DNA of 38,685 bases from CAIZQW01 sp964459675 (lineage in GTDB: Bacteria > Verrucomicrobiota > Kiritimatiellia > RFP12 > UBA1067), in the NCBI GenBank assembly GCA_964459675.1, contig CAYWNP010000007.1, positions 1 through 38,685 on the forward strand. Direction: 5' to 3'. The notes beneath the pieces are model-generated. The model saw nothing but the letters and a program-made list of their open reading frames with translations. It was not told where the DNA came from and did not search any database. Of this stretch, positions 24,343-32,144 are shown one piece after another. A program made the position numbers and the translations under genes. Each line of letters starts with the position of its first letter. Positions within the stretch are counted from its first letter, which is position 1.

Positions 24343-26472
24343 TTAGTAGACGAAGAGCATCTCGCGGTACTTGGGCAACGGCCAGACAGCATCATCAATG
24401 ACGCCTTCCAACTTATCAACCGTCTGACGCAGCTCGTTCATCGATTCCAGAATCTCACCATGTTCGGCGGCCAGAGTCTTCTCCAGGACATTGGCCCCGC
24501 CGATGAGTGCATCCAATAACGCCCCGAGCTTTTCCGTGTAGGAGGAGAGGGCAGTGATGCCCATCTTCACACGTGCGGACTTTGCTTGGTTCAGCGCATT
24601 CGCTGCCTTGTCAAAGGAGGAAATCACGACTGGGAGAATGATATTCTTGGCCATCTCGAGTGCCAGTAACCCTTCGATGCGAACACGGCGATGATACTCT
24701 TCGAGATAGATCTCGTAACGAGAATCCAGCTCGACCTTGCTCAGTACGCCATACTTTTCAAAGAGGGCAATGTTTTCCTTCTTGGTCAAAGGCTTGATGC
24801 CTTCAAGGGTCGTACGGAAGTTTGGAAGGCCACGGCGCTTTGCCTCTGCGGCCCACTCGGCGCTGTAGTTGTCGCCATTGAAGATAATCGCCTTATGTTC
24901 GGAGATCACCTTCTTGAGCAGCTTCTGCAACTGACCATTGAAGTCGTTCTTGTCAAACTTCTCGATCTTCTCCGCGAGATAGTCCATGGACTCGGCAACG
25001 ATGGTGTTGAGCACCACATTGACGCCAGCACAGGACTGGCTCGAACCTGGAGCACGGAACTCGAACTTGTTGCCCGTGAAGGCGAAGGGGCTCGTGCGGT
25101 TACGATCAGTCGCATCGCGCGGAAGCGTCGGGAGGGTATCCACGCCGATACGCATGGTCCCCGCCTGCTTGCTGGAGGTCGCGCCACCCTTCTCGATCTG
25201 CGCAATCACATCCGCGAGCTGGTCGCCCAAGAAGATGGAGACGATCGCAGGAGGCGCTTCATTCGCACCCAGACGATGGTCATTGCCCGCAAAGGAAGTG
25301 GTGACACGCAGGACATCGCTGTGCAGATGCACCCCGCGGATGATCGAGCTGAGGACCGTGAGGAAGATCGCGTTCTGATGCGGATCAGCACCCGGCTCGA
25401 GCAGATTCTGCTTACCGAACGCCACGGACCAATTGTTGTGCTTGCCTGAACCGTTCACGCCAGCGAAGGGCTTTTCGTGCAAGAGGCAGACAAGGCCGTG
25501 ACGCTCTGCGGTCTGGCGCAGCACTTCCATGACGATCATGTTATGGTCAACCGCCAGGTTCAACTCTTCAAACATCGGCGCGATTTCGAACTGCGCAGGG
25601 GCCACTTCGTTATGGCGCGTCTTGGCAGGGATCCCTAATGTCCAGAGCTCTTTTTCAACTTCGTGCATGAAGGCGAGAATGCGGGGCTTGATCGAACCAA
25701 AGTAGTGGTCTTCCATCTGCTGATGCTTCGGCGGCGGTGCGCCGAAGAGCGTACGGCCCGTCTGGAGGAGGTCCGGACGCTGCAGATAAAAGCCCTTGTC
25801 AATCAGGAAGTATTCCTGTTCCGGGCCGAGGGTCACCATCACCCGTGCCTGAGGAACACCGAAACACTTCATTAAACGGTTCACCGACGTCTTCAGCGCC
25901 TGGATGGAGCGCAACAAAGGTGTCTTCTTGTCCAAGGCTTCTCCCGTATAGGAACAGAATGCCGTGGGAATGCAAAGGGTTGCGCCCTCGGGGTGACGCT
26001 TGATAAAGGCTGGGCTGGTAGGATCCCAAGCTGTATAGCCACGCGCTTCGAAGGTGGAGCGCAGACCGCCAGACGGGAAGCTGGAGGCGTCTGGCTCGCC
26101 AACGATTAAATTCTTACCCGAGAAGATCATGATTGCTTCGCCCATTCCGGTCGGCTCTAGAAAAGCGTCATGCTTCTCAGCGGTACCACCTGTCAAAGGC
26201 TGGAACCAGTGGGTGAAGTGGGTCGCGCCACGTTCCAAAGCCCAGGTCTTCATGGCATGTGCAATATCGCCAGCAATCGCAGGATCCAGAGGAATACCGT
26301 CATTCAGGGTGGACAATAATTTTTCCGCAACAGCCTTGGGAAGATACTTCTTCATGACCTGAGTCGTGAAGACATCCTCGCCATAAAAATCCAGTTCGAA
26401 GGGTTCCGCCTTTGCTGATTCTGGGGCACCCCTCTTTGCAATCTGCTCCAACGTATTCATGCGACTATTCAT
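24343..26472 (-). CDS. glnN: Glutamine synthetase, type III
   Basis: A 709-residue type III glutamine synthetase, which makes glutamine from glutamate, ammonia and ATP. Length and motifs fit GS-III rather than the roughly 450-residue type I: LTGGTAEKHDAFLEP, VNGSGKHNNWSVAFG, and NRTSPFAFTGNKFEFR. The start at 26472 was chosen for GGTGAGGAGC just upstream; an in-frame ATG at 26517 lies over the likely transcription start. A sigma-54 promoter precedes it. nadE follows after 5 nt, then a methyltransferase and purF, so the transcript combines ammonia capture with ammonia- and glutamine-using enzymes. Confidence 0.97.
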   Translation of the reverse strand: MNSRMNTLEQIAKRGAPESAKAEPFELDFYGEDVFTTQVMKKYLPKAVAEKLLSTLNDGIPLDPAIAGDIAHAMKTWALERGATHFTHWFQPLTGGTAEKHDAFLEPTGMGEAIMIFSGKNLIVGEPDASSFPSGGLRSTFEARGYTAWDPTSPAFIKRHPEGATLCIPTAFCSYTGEALDKKTPLLRSIQALKTSVNRLMKCFGVPQARVMVTLGPEQEYFLIDKGFYLQRPDLLQTGRTLFGAPPPKHQQMEDHYFGSIKPRILAFMHEVEKELWTLGIPAKTRHNEVAPAQFEIAPMFEELNLAVDHNMIVMEVLRQTAERHGLVCLLHEKPFAGVNGSGKHNNWSVAFGKQNLLEPGADPHQNAIFLTVLSSIIRGVHLHSDVLRVTTSFAGNDHRLGANEAPPAIVSIFLGDQLADVIAQIEKGGATSSKQAGTMRIGVDTLPTLPRDATDRNRTSPFAFTGNKFEFRAPGSSQSCAGVNVVLNTIVAESMDYLAEKIEKFDKNDFNGQLQKLLKKVISEHKAIIFNGDNYSAEWAAEAKRRGLPNFRTTLEGIKPLTKKENIALFEKYGVLSKVELDSRYEIYLEEYHRRVRIEGLLALEMAKNIILPVVISSFDKAANALNQAKSARVKMGITALSSYTEKLGALLDALIGGANVLEKTLAAEHGEILESMNELRQTVDKLEGVIDDAVWPLPKYREMLFVY

Positions 26473-26512
26473 AGTTTGCTCCTCACCTTTCTTCTTGTGA
26501 CGTGATTTTGAA

Positions 26513-26528
26513 CGCAACTAACGTGCCA
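26513..26528 (-). promoter_or_regulatory. Sigma-54 promoter of glnN
   Basis: On the minus strand TGGCACG, four bases, then TTGCG match the sigma-54 consensus TGGCACG-N4-TTGCW at all but the last position, with the required GG-N10-GC spacing. Transcription would start near 26502, about 30 nt before the ATG. The upstream region (26580-26630) has GATAATTATC and related GATAAT/ATTATC words that could bind an enhancer protein. Confidence 0.8.
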
Positions 26529-26699
26529 AGCACGCCGTTATAGATGATGCATGCCTTGTTTTTGTTAAAAAAGGCACAGGAACATGATAATTATCTCCAA
26601 ATCTGTGAGAATATTATCATATTTCTGGTGCTAATTCCACTAGAATTTACATTTTGGTAAACGCTATTCGATCATGATTTCCCATTTTCGTAAAGAATT

Positions 26700-27518
26700 C
26701 TAGAGTGTGATGCCCAGATTGATGCCGCCCCACAGGAGGTTGTCCTCATGATAGACACCCTTCAGTTCGTTGTCCACGGTGCTCAACCAGCCTATACGGG
26801 CGCCAACGAAGATCTTATCTGTAATCGCATACTTGGCATAGACCACAGCTTGGGCATCCGTGAAAAAGTAATTGGACTCCGGGCCGCCGTACCAGTACTC
26901 CGTATACGGGCGTGTGGCGCCGTTCAGGGAGAGTTCCGCACCAGCGGTCACCTTGTCAAAGGTCATCTCCTTGCGCAGACCAGCCTGGACATAGGCACCT
27001 TCCGCGCAGGCATAGTCGTAGTAAGCCTTGAAAAAGGGAACCACGATGTCGTTGTTGTAGGCCGCGCCCACGAAGATCTCGCGTGTGCTCCGATAGTAAT
27101 CCGCGGAGCTTACCGACGGAAAGGTATACCAAATATGCCCCGCCTCAAGAGAGAGGTCGCTAAGCGTGACCGCATACTTCAAGGTGTAGTCAATCTCATT
27201 GATGCCGCCGACGTGCCGCTGGTCATTATTGCCCGTGGTGTCGAAGTTCAGCCACGCATCCGCGGTCACCAAACCATAGTCCCCGAAGGAATAGGTCAGG
27301 GCCACGTCTGGCTGCAAGACAGGTTCATCGTTCACAATCATTCCGTGCCAGATGTAGGCAGAATAGACATCTAAGGTTGCGCCGAGGGTCAGGGGGGAGG
27401 GCTTTTCCTCCTTGACCGCCTCTGGCGTTGCCGCCGGGGCATTGGTTGACACAGGGTCCGCTGCCGAAACAGTGAGTGCGGTTGCACCGATCATAAACAT
27501 TCCAATGATGTTTTTCAT
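26700..27518 (-). CDS. TorF-like outer-membrane beta-barrel protein
   Basis: 272 residues from ATG at 27518, which has AGAGGAGAAAG upstream; in-frame codons further upstream lie across the promoter and were rejected. A signal peptide ends near TALTVSAADP, followed by a Pro/Ala/Thr-rich spacer. The rest alternates polar and aromatic residues as in a beta-barrel, starting TLGATLDVYSAYIWHGM, which resembles the TorF-family putative porin pattern. Likely an outer-membrane channel, substrate unknown. It lies 227 nt upstream of glnN on the same strand and has its own sigma-54-type promoter, suggesting a role under nitrogen limitation. Confidence 0.75.
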   Translation of the reverse strand: MKNIIGMFMIGATALTVSAADPVSTNAPAATPEAVKEEKPSPLTLGATLDVYSAYIWHGMIVNDEPVLQPDVALTYSFGDYGLVTADAWLNFDTTGNNDQRHVGGINEIDYTLKYAVTLSDLSLEAGHIWYTFPSVSSADYYRSTREIFVGAAYNNDIVVPFFKAYYDYACAEGAYVQAGLRKEMTFDKVTAGAELSLNGATRPYTEYWYGGPESNYFFTDAQAVVYAKYAITDKIFVGARIGWLSTVDNELKGVYHEDNLLWGGINLGITL

Positions 27519-27601
27519 GTTGTCACTTTCTCCTCTTGCCCTGATGGGCATTTTTTGTTGCTGTTTTGTTCCTATCACTCGAGCGTTGATGCAAGTTATA
27601 A

Positions 27602-27617
27602 TGCAGAACTTGTGCCA
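27602..27617 (-). promoter_or_regulatory. Sigma-54-type promoter of the porin gene
   Basis: On the minus strand TGGCACA, four bases, then CTGCA match the sigma-54 consensus with correct GG-N10-GC spacing and two deviations. The predicted start is about 73 nt before the ATG. It is a weaker match than the glnN site, but it is the second such site on adjacent genes in the same direction. Confidence 0.65.
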
Positions 27618-27782
27618 AACCAGAAGAAATCGATTTTTTATCAAAAAATGACTGTTTTACTTGTTTTTTTAGATGTTTTTTGTATTTTTTTTACCCTTTT
27701 GTAAAGAAGTATGAAGAGAAATGAACAATATTTGCCGTATTAAAAAGGGGGTTTAGGGGCCGTTGGCAGTAAGCAGCTGGCA

Positions 27783-27905
27783 TCCTCCTTTGCGAATACG
27801 CCTACGGCGGACAAGACGGAGGGCAGGCCCGGGAATAAACTGACTGGCAACTTTTAGCATCCGAATGACACGAACCACACGAATGAATAAAAATAAGGCA
27901 ATTCA
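27783..27905. repeat. Intergenic repeat copy 2 and surrounding non-coding stretch
   Basis: The 460-nt divergent gap 27519-27978 holds the porin promoter, a T-rich run (27655-27700) and this repeat. The word GCGAATACGCCTACGGCGG within 27791-27815 followed by ACAAG matches copy 1 at 1728. AAAATAAGGCAAT near 27892 matches copy 1 at 1770. Between them lie quasi-tandem ACGAATGA/ACGAACCAC words near 27875. No gene is seen. Confidence 0.6.
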
Positions 27906-27949
27906 AATGAAGTTTTCGACAAGCACTTCCAATTGCAGAAGGAGTGTGC

Positions 27950-27955
27950 TATTAT
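27950..27955 (+). promoter_or_regulatory. Extended -10 promoter for the AsmA-like gene
   Basis: TGC followed by TATTAT forms an extended -10 element. The -35 match 17 bp upstream (TTCCAA) is weak. Transcription would start about 17 nt before the ATG at 27979, just in front of the AAAGGAG ribosome site. Confidence 0.5.
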
Positions 27956-27978
27956 AAAAACATAAAAGGAGATCACTT

Positions 27979-28821
27979 ATGACTGCTTTCTTTAAAAAAA
28001 TCGTTAAGTTTTTTGTTGGACTGATTGTGGTCCTGCTCATTCTGCTTGTCGCTCTCGTCTTCTTCATGGATTCAATTGTCGAGAAGGGGATAAACACAGC
28101 GGCGCCTGCACTGCTCGGGGTCAATACCCATGTGGATAGCGTCAGCATCAGCCCGTTCAAAGGAATTGTACATTTAAAGAACCTGACGCTTGCGAACCCA
28201 GAGGGATACAGCAAAGAGAAGAAGCTCTTTGAGGTCACGGAGTTTTATGTCAACATCAACATGGCCTCACTCTTTTCTGACACCATCACGATTCGTAAGA
28301 TTCTCATTAAAGGTCCGGGGTGTACATACGAAGTCAAGGATGGCACGTCAAATATTGATGCGCTGATCGCCAAGCTGAACAAAGGCGCGCCTGCTGAACC
28401 TAAAGTAAAGACAGAGAAGCCTGTATCCACCGAGCCAACCCAAGAGAAGAAGGCTGGAAAAAAGGTTATCATTGAAGAGCTCTCCATCAATGATACGCGC
28501 CTCGCCTACTCTTCCCCCATGACAGTAGGACAGTTTGTTAACCTTCCGATTGCCGCAATCACCATGAAGGATATCGGCAAGAAGGACGGGGGAGCCACTT
28601 TTTCAGAGGCATTGACCCAAATTATGAATGCAATGCTTCAGGGCATCACCTCCGCCGTCTCCAGCGCGGGCGACATGCTCGGCTCGACAGCAAAGAGCGC
28701 AACGGATGCAACGAAGGCAACGACTGATGCGCTTGGCTCTGGCGTGAAAGAGACGTCCAAGGCGGTCGGCTCGGCACTTGATGAGGTCGGCGGACTCTTC
28801 AAGTCGAAAAAGAAAGAGTAA
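27979..28821 (+). CDS. AsmA-like membrane-anchored protein
   Basis: A 280-residue protein with a strong AAAGGAG start site and one N-terminal transmembrane helix (residues about 9-30). The segment that follows (VDSVSISPFKGIVHLKNLTLANPEGYS, split across the start of the domain) and later VIIEELSINDTRLAYSSP are typical of AsmA/DUF748-type proteins, which are linked to envelope lipid or outer-membrane homeostasis. The C-terminal 80 residues are Ala/Ser/Thr/Lys-rich with short imperfect repeats (KSATDATKATTDALGSG), likely amphipathic helix. It is shorter than classic AsmA. rex follows after 46 nt and may be co-transcribed. Confidence 0.75.
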   Translation: MTAFFKKIVKFFVGLIVVLLILLVALVFFMDSIVEKGINTAAPALLGVNTHVDSVSISPFKGIVHLKNLTLANPEGYSKEKKLFEVTEFYVNINMASLFSDTITIRKILIKGPGCTYEVKDGTSNIDALIAKLNKGAPAEPKVKTEKPVSTEPTQEKKAGKKVIIEELSINDTRLAYSSPMTVGQFVNLPIAAITMKDIGKKDGGATFSEALTQIMNAMLQGITSAVSSAGDMLGSTAKSATDATKATTDALGSGVKETSKAVGSALDEVGGLFKSKKKE

Positions 28822-28867
28822 CCCCTCCTCCCTCCAGTCCCCTTTTTGGGTAGAACAATTATCCCCC

Positions 28868-29509
28868 ATGCCGCACGATAAAACCGATTGTATTTTAAGC
28901 ACGCAGAGCGTCAAGCGACTGCCGCTCTATTTGCCCATTCTCGCGGAAATGCGCGATGCGGGCGATGCTTATGTATCGAGTGCCGTAATCGCGGAACGCC
29001 TGAGCTTTGATCCCATCATGGTGCGGAAGGATCTCGCGGGCTGCGGAGTCACAGGCCTCCCGCGAAAGGGCTTCCCGCTTCATGAACTCTATGAGGCGAT
29101 GGAACGGACGCTCGGCTGTCATCTGACATGCGAAGCGGTGATGGTCGGCGTCGGTAAACTCGGCGCCGCATTACTGGGGTTTCCTGGCTTCTCGCAATAT
29201 GGCATCAAGATTGTGGCGGCCTTTGATATCCAGCCGGATCAAGTCCCCCACGTGGGCATCCCAGTCTATCCGATCAAACGACTGGAGGAGATCCTGTCGA
29301 AGACCAAACCCAAGATCGGAATCTTAACGGTCCCCGCTGATGTCGCGCAACAGATGGCCAACCGCTTGATTGCCTCTGGCATTAAGGGCATCTGGAATTT
29401 CACCTCCACCCATCTTCAGGTCCCGGAGGGCGTCATCGTGAAGCGGGAAAATCTGGCCACGAGCCTGATCGTACTCTCACATCGCCTCCGCACCGCCAAG
29501 CTAATCTAG
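28868..29509 (+). CDS. rex: Redox-sensing transcriptional repressor Rex
   Basis: A 213-residue Rex protein, the usual length. An N-terminal winged helix (RLPLYLPILAEM through MVRKDLAGCGVTGLPRKGF) is followed by a Rossmann domain with VGVGKLGAALLGFPGF and the second-strand acidic residue in AFDIQP. Rex represses fermentation and respiration genes until NADH rises. ATG at 28868 matches the family N-terminus but has no clear ribosome site. An in-frame ATG at 28778 would overlap the AsmA-like gene and add 30 residues not typical of the family. No Rex operator (TTGTGAA-type) was seen in the window. Confidence 0.94.
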   Translation: MPHDKTDCILSTQSVKRLPLYLPILAEMRDAGDAYVSSAVIAERLSFDPIMVRKDLAGCGVTGLPRKGFPLHELYEAMERTLGCHLTCEAVMVGVGKLGAALLGFPGFSQYGIKIVAAFDIQPDQVPHVGIPVYPIKRLEEILSKTKPKIGILTVPADVAQQMANRLIASGIKGIWNFTSTHLQVPEGVIVKRENLATSLIVLSHRLRTAKLI

Positions 29510-29626
29510 AATGCGAGAATGTGCGAATGCGCGAATGTCGCCGTTGGGAGGGTCACGCGTCTGCGTGACGTTAGAGGACACAAGGACGCAAGTCATCATT
29601 CGCGCATTCCCGCATTCGCGAATTTT
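29509..29626. repeat. Inverted-arm octanucleotide element (G/C-rich type)
   Basis: The element exactly fills the gap between the convergent rex and trpA stops. The left arm (29509-29540) is four 8-nt units of GAATGCGC type. The right arm (about 29594-29626) has the complementary units CATTCGCG and CATTCCCG. About 25 of 31 arm positions pair. The core holds a perfect hairpin GTCACGC/GCGTGAC (29552-29558 with 29563-29569). A bidirectional terminator role is plausible. Confidence 0.8.
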
Positions 29627-29627
29627 C

Positions 29628-30359
29628 CTAGCCCCTGACTCCGGTCCAGCGGCGCATGAATTCCGCAACGGGCTTCCCGGCTTCGACGTGACGCACGAGT
29701 GCACTGCCGAAGATGATGGCATCAGGACGATCTTCCTTCGGAATCGCATCCAGCTGCTCCGGACTTGAAAAGCCAAAGCCTAACGCTAACGGAATTTTGA
29801 AGGCTTGTCGCGCACGGCGAAGCGTGGCCGACAAGTCAGGGGGAAACTCAGACCGGACACCCGTGATGCCGAGAACTGAGATCACATAGACATACCCGGT
29901 CGCAACCTTGGCATACGCCTGCATCCGCTCGAGCGACGTGTTGGGTGCCACCAGCGCAATCAGATGGATTTCTTGCGCGGAGAGCGCCTTACGATAAGGT
30001 GCATCCTCATCAAGAGGCAAGTCTGGAATGATGAAGCCATAAATGCCAACCTCTTTCGACTCTTTTGCCAGGCGCTCAAAACCATATTGCAAAAAGGGAT
30101 TCAGATAACCCATCAAAACCAACTTGGCCTTGAACTGGCCTTTGCGCTGGCGGAGTCCCTCCAGAATAAGCTCCAAGGTCACACCGTTCTCGAGCGCCTT
30201 CAGGGAAGCGGCCTCGATCACAGGACCATCTGCCACAGGATCTGAAAAAGGCACACCAATCTCGATGATGTCCGCACCATTTTCATCCAGCTCTTTGAGA
30301 TTCTTCCAGAAACCATCGATGGTCGGGAAGCCGGCGGTCATAAAGGGGATCAGCATCAT
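29628..30359 (-). CDS. trpA: Tryptophan synthase alpha subunit
   Basis: A 243-residue TIM-barrel subunit that cleaves indole-3-glycerol phosphate to indole and glyceraldehyde 3-phosphate. The catalytic Glu is in DIIEIGVPFSDPVADGP, which also holds a catalytic Asp nearby. The phosphate-binding C-terminal part includes LALGFGFSSPEQL. It is slightly shorter than the usual 260-270 residues because the N-terminus starts directly at MMLIPFMTAGFP. The ATG overlaps the trpB stop (ATGA), as is common for coupled synthesis of the two subunits. The gene ends at the repeat element shared with rex. Confidence 0.97.
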   Translation of the reverse strand: MMLIPFMTAGFPTIDGFWKNLKELDENGADIIEIGVPFSDPVADGPVIEAASLKALENGVTLELILEGLRQRKGQFKAKLVLMGYLNPFLQYGFERLAKESKEVGIYGFIIPDLPLDEDAPYRKALSAQEIHLIALVAPNTSLERMQAYAKVATGYVYVISVLGITGVRSEFPPDLSATLRRARQAFKIPLALGFGFSSPEQLDAIPKEDRPDAIIFGSALVRHVEAGKPVAEFMRRWTGVRG

Positions 30360-31525
30360 ATTCCAAGTTCCTTTCGGATAATGTCCATATCCTTATCGCC
30401 ACGTCCCGAAAGGTTCACCACGACATTCGCACCCTTTTTGAACTGACTCGGATTGTCCAGGACCCAGGCGAGCGCATGGGAGGATTCCAGCGCAGGGATA
30501 ATACCTTCCTCATGACAGAGGGCCTGAAAAGCACCCAATGCCTGCCGGTCAATCACTGGATGATATTCAGCCCGCTTCGTGGCATGAAGCATGGCATGTT
30601 CAGGACCGACGCCTGGATAGTCCAGTCCGGCTGACACAGAGTGTGATGGCTCAATCTGACCGTTACGATCCTGTAGCAGCATGGTGTATTCGCCATGCAA
30701 AACCCCAGGTGTACCTCGGCCAAGGGCCGCAGAGTGATAACAGCCTGGCTCGCCACTGCCTCCGGCCTCCACGCCGATAATGCGAACCGAGGCATCATCA
30801 ACAAAGGGATGGAACATGCCGATCGCATTGGAGCCGCCACCGACACAGGCGACTACAGCATCTGGAAGCTTCCCTGTTTTTGCCAGCATCTGCGCGCGGG
30901 TTTCACGTCCGATCACACATTGAAAATCACGGACTAGGAGCGGGAAGGGATGGGGACCTGCCGCCGTGCCAAAACAGTAATGCGTCGTCTTCTGGGTCAC
31001 CACCCATTCGCGCAAGGCCGCATTGATGGCGTCCTTCAAGGTGCGTGTTCCGCTCTCGACTGGAATCACCTCCGTTCCCAAAAGCTTCATGCGGCGTACA
31101 TTCGTCGCTTGACGAACCACATCTTCAGCACCCATGAAAATACGACAGGTCAAGCCCAGTCTTGCAGCTGCGGCGGCGGTTGCCACGCCATGCATACCTG
31201 CTCCTGTCTCAGCCAGAAGCGACGTCTTGCCCATGCGCTTGGCCAGCAACGCCTGTCCGAGTGTATTGTTCACCTTGTGCGCCCCGGTGTGGAGCAAGTC
31301 TTCGCGCTTCAAGTAGAGGTTGAGGCCCAGTCGCGCGGAGAGCGTCGGGCAAAAGGTCAGCGGCGTCTCGCGTCCGGCATAGTTACAGAGGAGGTCGCTC
31401 AGTTCGGACTGGAACTGCGGATCCGGCAGAAACGTGGCCATTGCAGCCTCAAGCTCCTGTAGAGGCGGGATCAACGATTCGGGAACGAAGCAACCACCGA
31501 AATCACCAAAATACCCTTTTCTCAT
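30356..31525 (-). CDS. trpB: Tryptophan synthase beta subunit
   Basis: A 389-residue pyridoxal-phosphate enzyme that joins indole and serine to give tryptophan. The Schiff-base lysine is in LHTGAHKVNNTLGQ, the substrate loop is AETGAGMHGVA, and the phosphate-binding glycine run is CVGGGSNAIG. The N-terminus GYFGDFGGCFVPE fits the TrpB1 type that works with TrpA. It overlaps trpF upstream and trpA downstream by 4 nt each, so the three genes are translationally coupled. Confidence 0.98.
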   Translation of the reverse strand: MRKGYFGDFGGCFVPESLIPPLQELEAAMATFLPDPQFQSELSDLLCNYAGRETPLTFCPTLSARLGLNLYLKREDLLHTGAHKVNNTLGQALLAKRMGKTSLLAETGAGMHGVATAAAAARLGLTCRIFMGAEDVVRQATNVRRMKLLGTEVIPVESGTRTLKDAINAALREWVVTQKTTHYCFGTAAGPHPFPLLVRDFQCVIGRETRAQMLAKTGKLPDAVVACVGGGSNAIGMFHPFVDDASVRIIGVEAGGSGEPGCYHSAALGRGTPGVLHGEYTMLLQDRNGQIEPSHSVSAGLDYPGVGPEHAMLHATKRAEYHPVIDRQALGAFQALCHEEGIIPALESSHALAWVLDNPSQFKKGANVVVNLSGRGDKDMDIIRKELGI

Positions 31526-32115
31526 AACAGTTCCTTTATCTCTTTAATCCGCTCAGCGCTCTTGATGCCAGGGGTCAATTCCACGCCGGAGTTCACATCC
31601 ACTCCATCCGGACGACACACCTTCAACAAGTCGGGGATGTTCTGAGCGTTCAACCCTCCAGCAACAAAAAAGGGTCGCCGGGCACTCTCCAGCACCTTCC
31701 AATCAAAAGGCTTACCTGTTCCATATCCGGAATCAAAGAGGGTGTAGGCAACTTCAGGCTCAGGGGTGACAGAGAGCGAAGAGGCTTCTCCAGGGAATAA
31801 AACACGTATGACGCGATGACCGCCCAGCGCACGAACCACCTCATCCCCTTGACGGCCATGAAGCTGTGCATAGTCCAGCCGAGCAAGAGTCATCGACTCC
31901 AAGATCTCCTGAACATCAGATGTGGTAAAGACGCCGACCCGTTTACAGCCAAAGGTCTGAATGGAGGATACACGTTGAGGTGTAATATAACGCGGACTTG
32001 CAGGATGGAAGACAAAGCCACAGAAATCCACGCTAAACTGCTCACAAGCCGTCGCATCCTCTTGTCGCGTAATGCCGCACACCTTCAACAGAATCTTTTG
32101 TTTGTCGGCACCCAT
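31522..32115 (-). CDS. trpF: Phosphoribosylanthranilate isomerase
   Basis: A 197-residue TIM-barrel enzyme that converts phosphoribosylanthranilate to the carboxyphenylamino ribulose phosphate. The catalytic cysteine is in LKVCGITRQED, and the catalytic Asp region is LFDSGYGTG. The C-terminal GVDVNSGVE phosphate loop is clear. It starts 29 nt after the flavoprotein gene stop with only a distant GAGGGAG, so expression may depend on the upstream gene. Its stop overlaps trpB (ATGA). Confidence 0.96.
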   Translation of the reverse strand: MGADKQKILLKVCGITRQEDATACEQFSVDFCGFVFHPASPRYITPQRVSSIQTFGCKRVGVFTTSDVQEILESMTLARLDYAQLHGRQGDEVVRALGGHRVIRVLFPGEASSLSVTPEPEVAYTLFDSGYGTGKPFDWKVLESARRPFFVAGGLNAQNIPDLLKVCRPDGVDVNSGVELTPGIKSAERIKEIKELL

Positions 32116-32144
32116 AACTGCGCGTGAGGCAGACTCCCTCTCTT

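Noticed and set aside
28778..28867. Upstream extension of rex by 30 residues
   Set aside because: It would overlap the AsmA-like coding sequence, and the added residues do not resemble Rex N-termini; the 28868 ATG fits the family.
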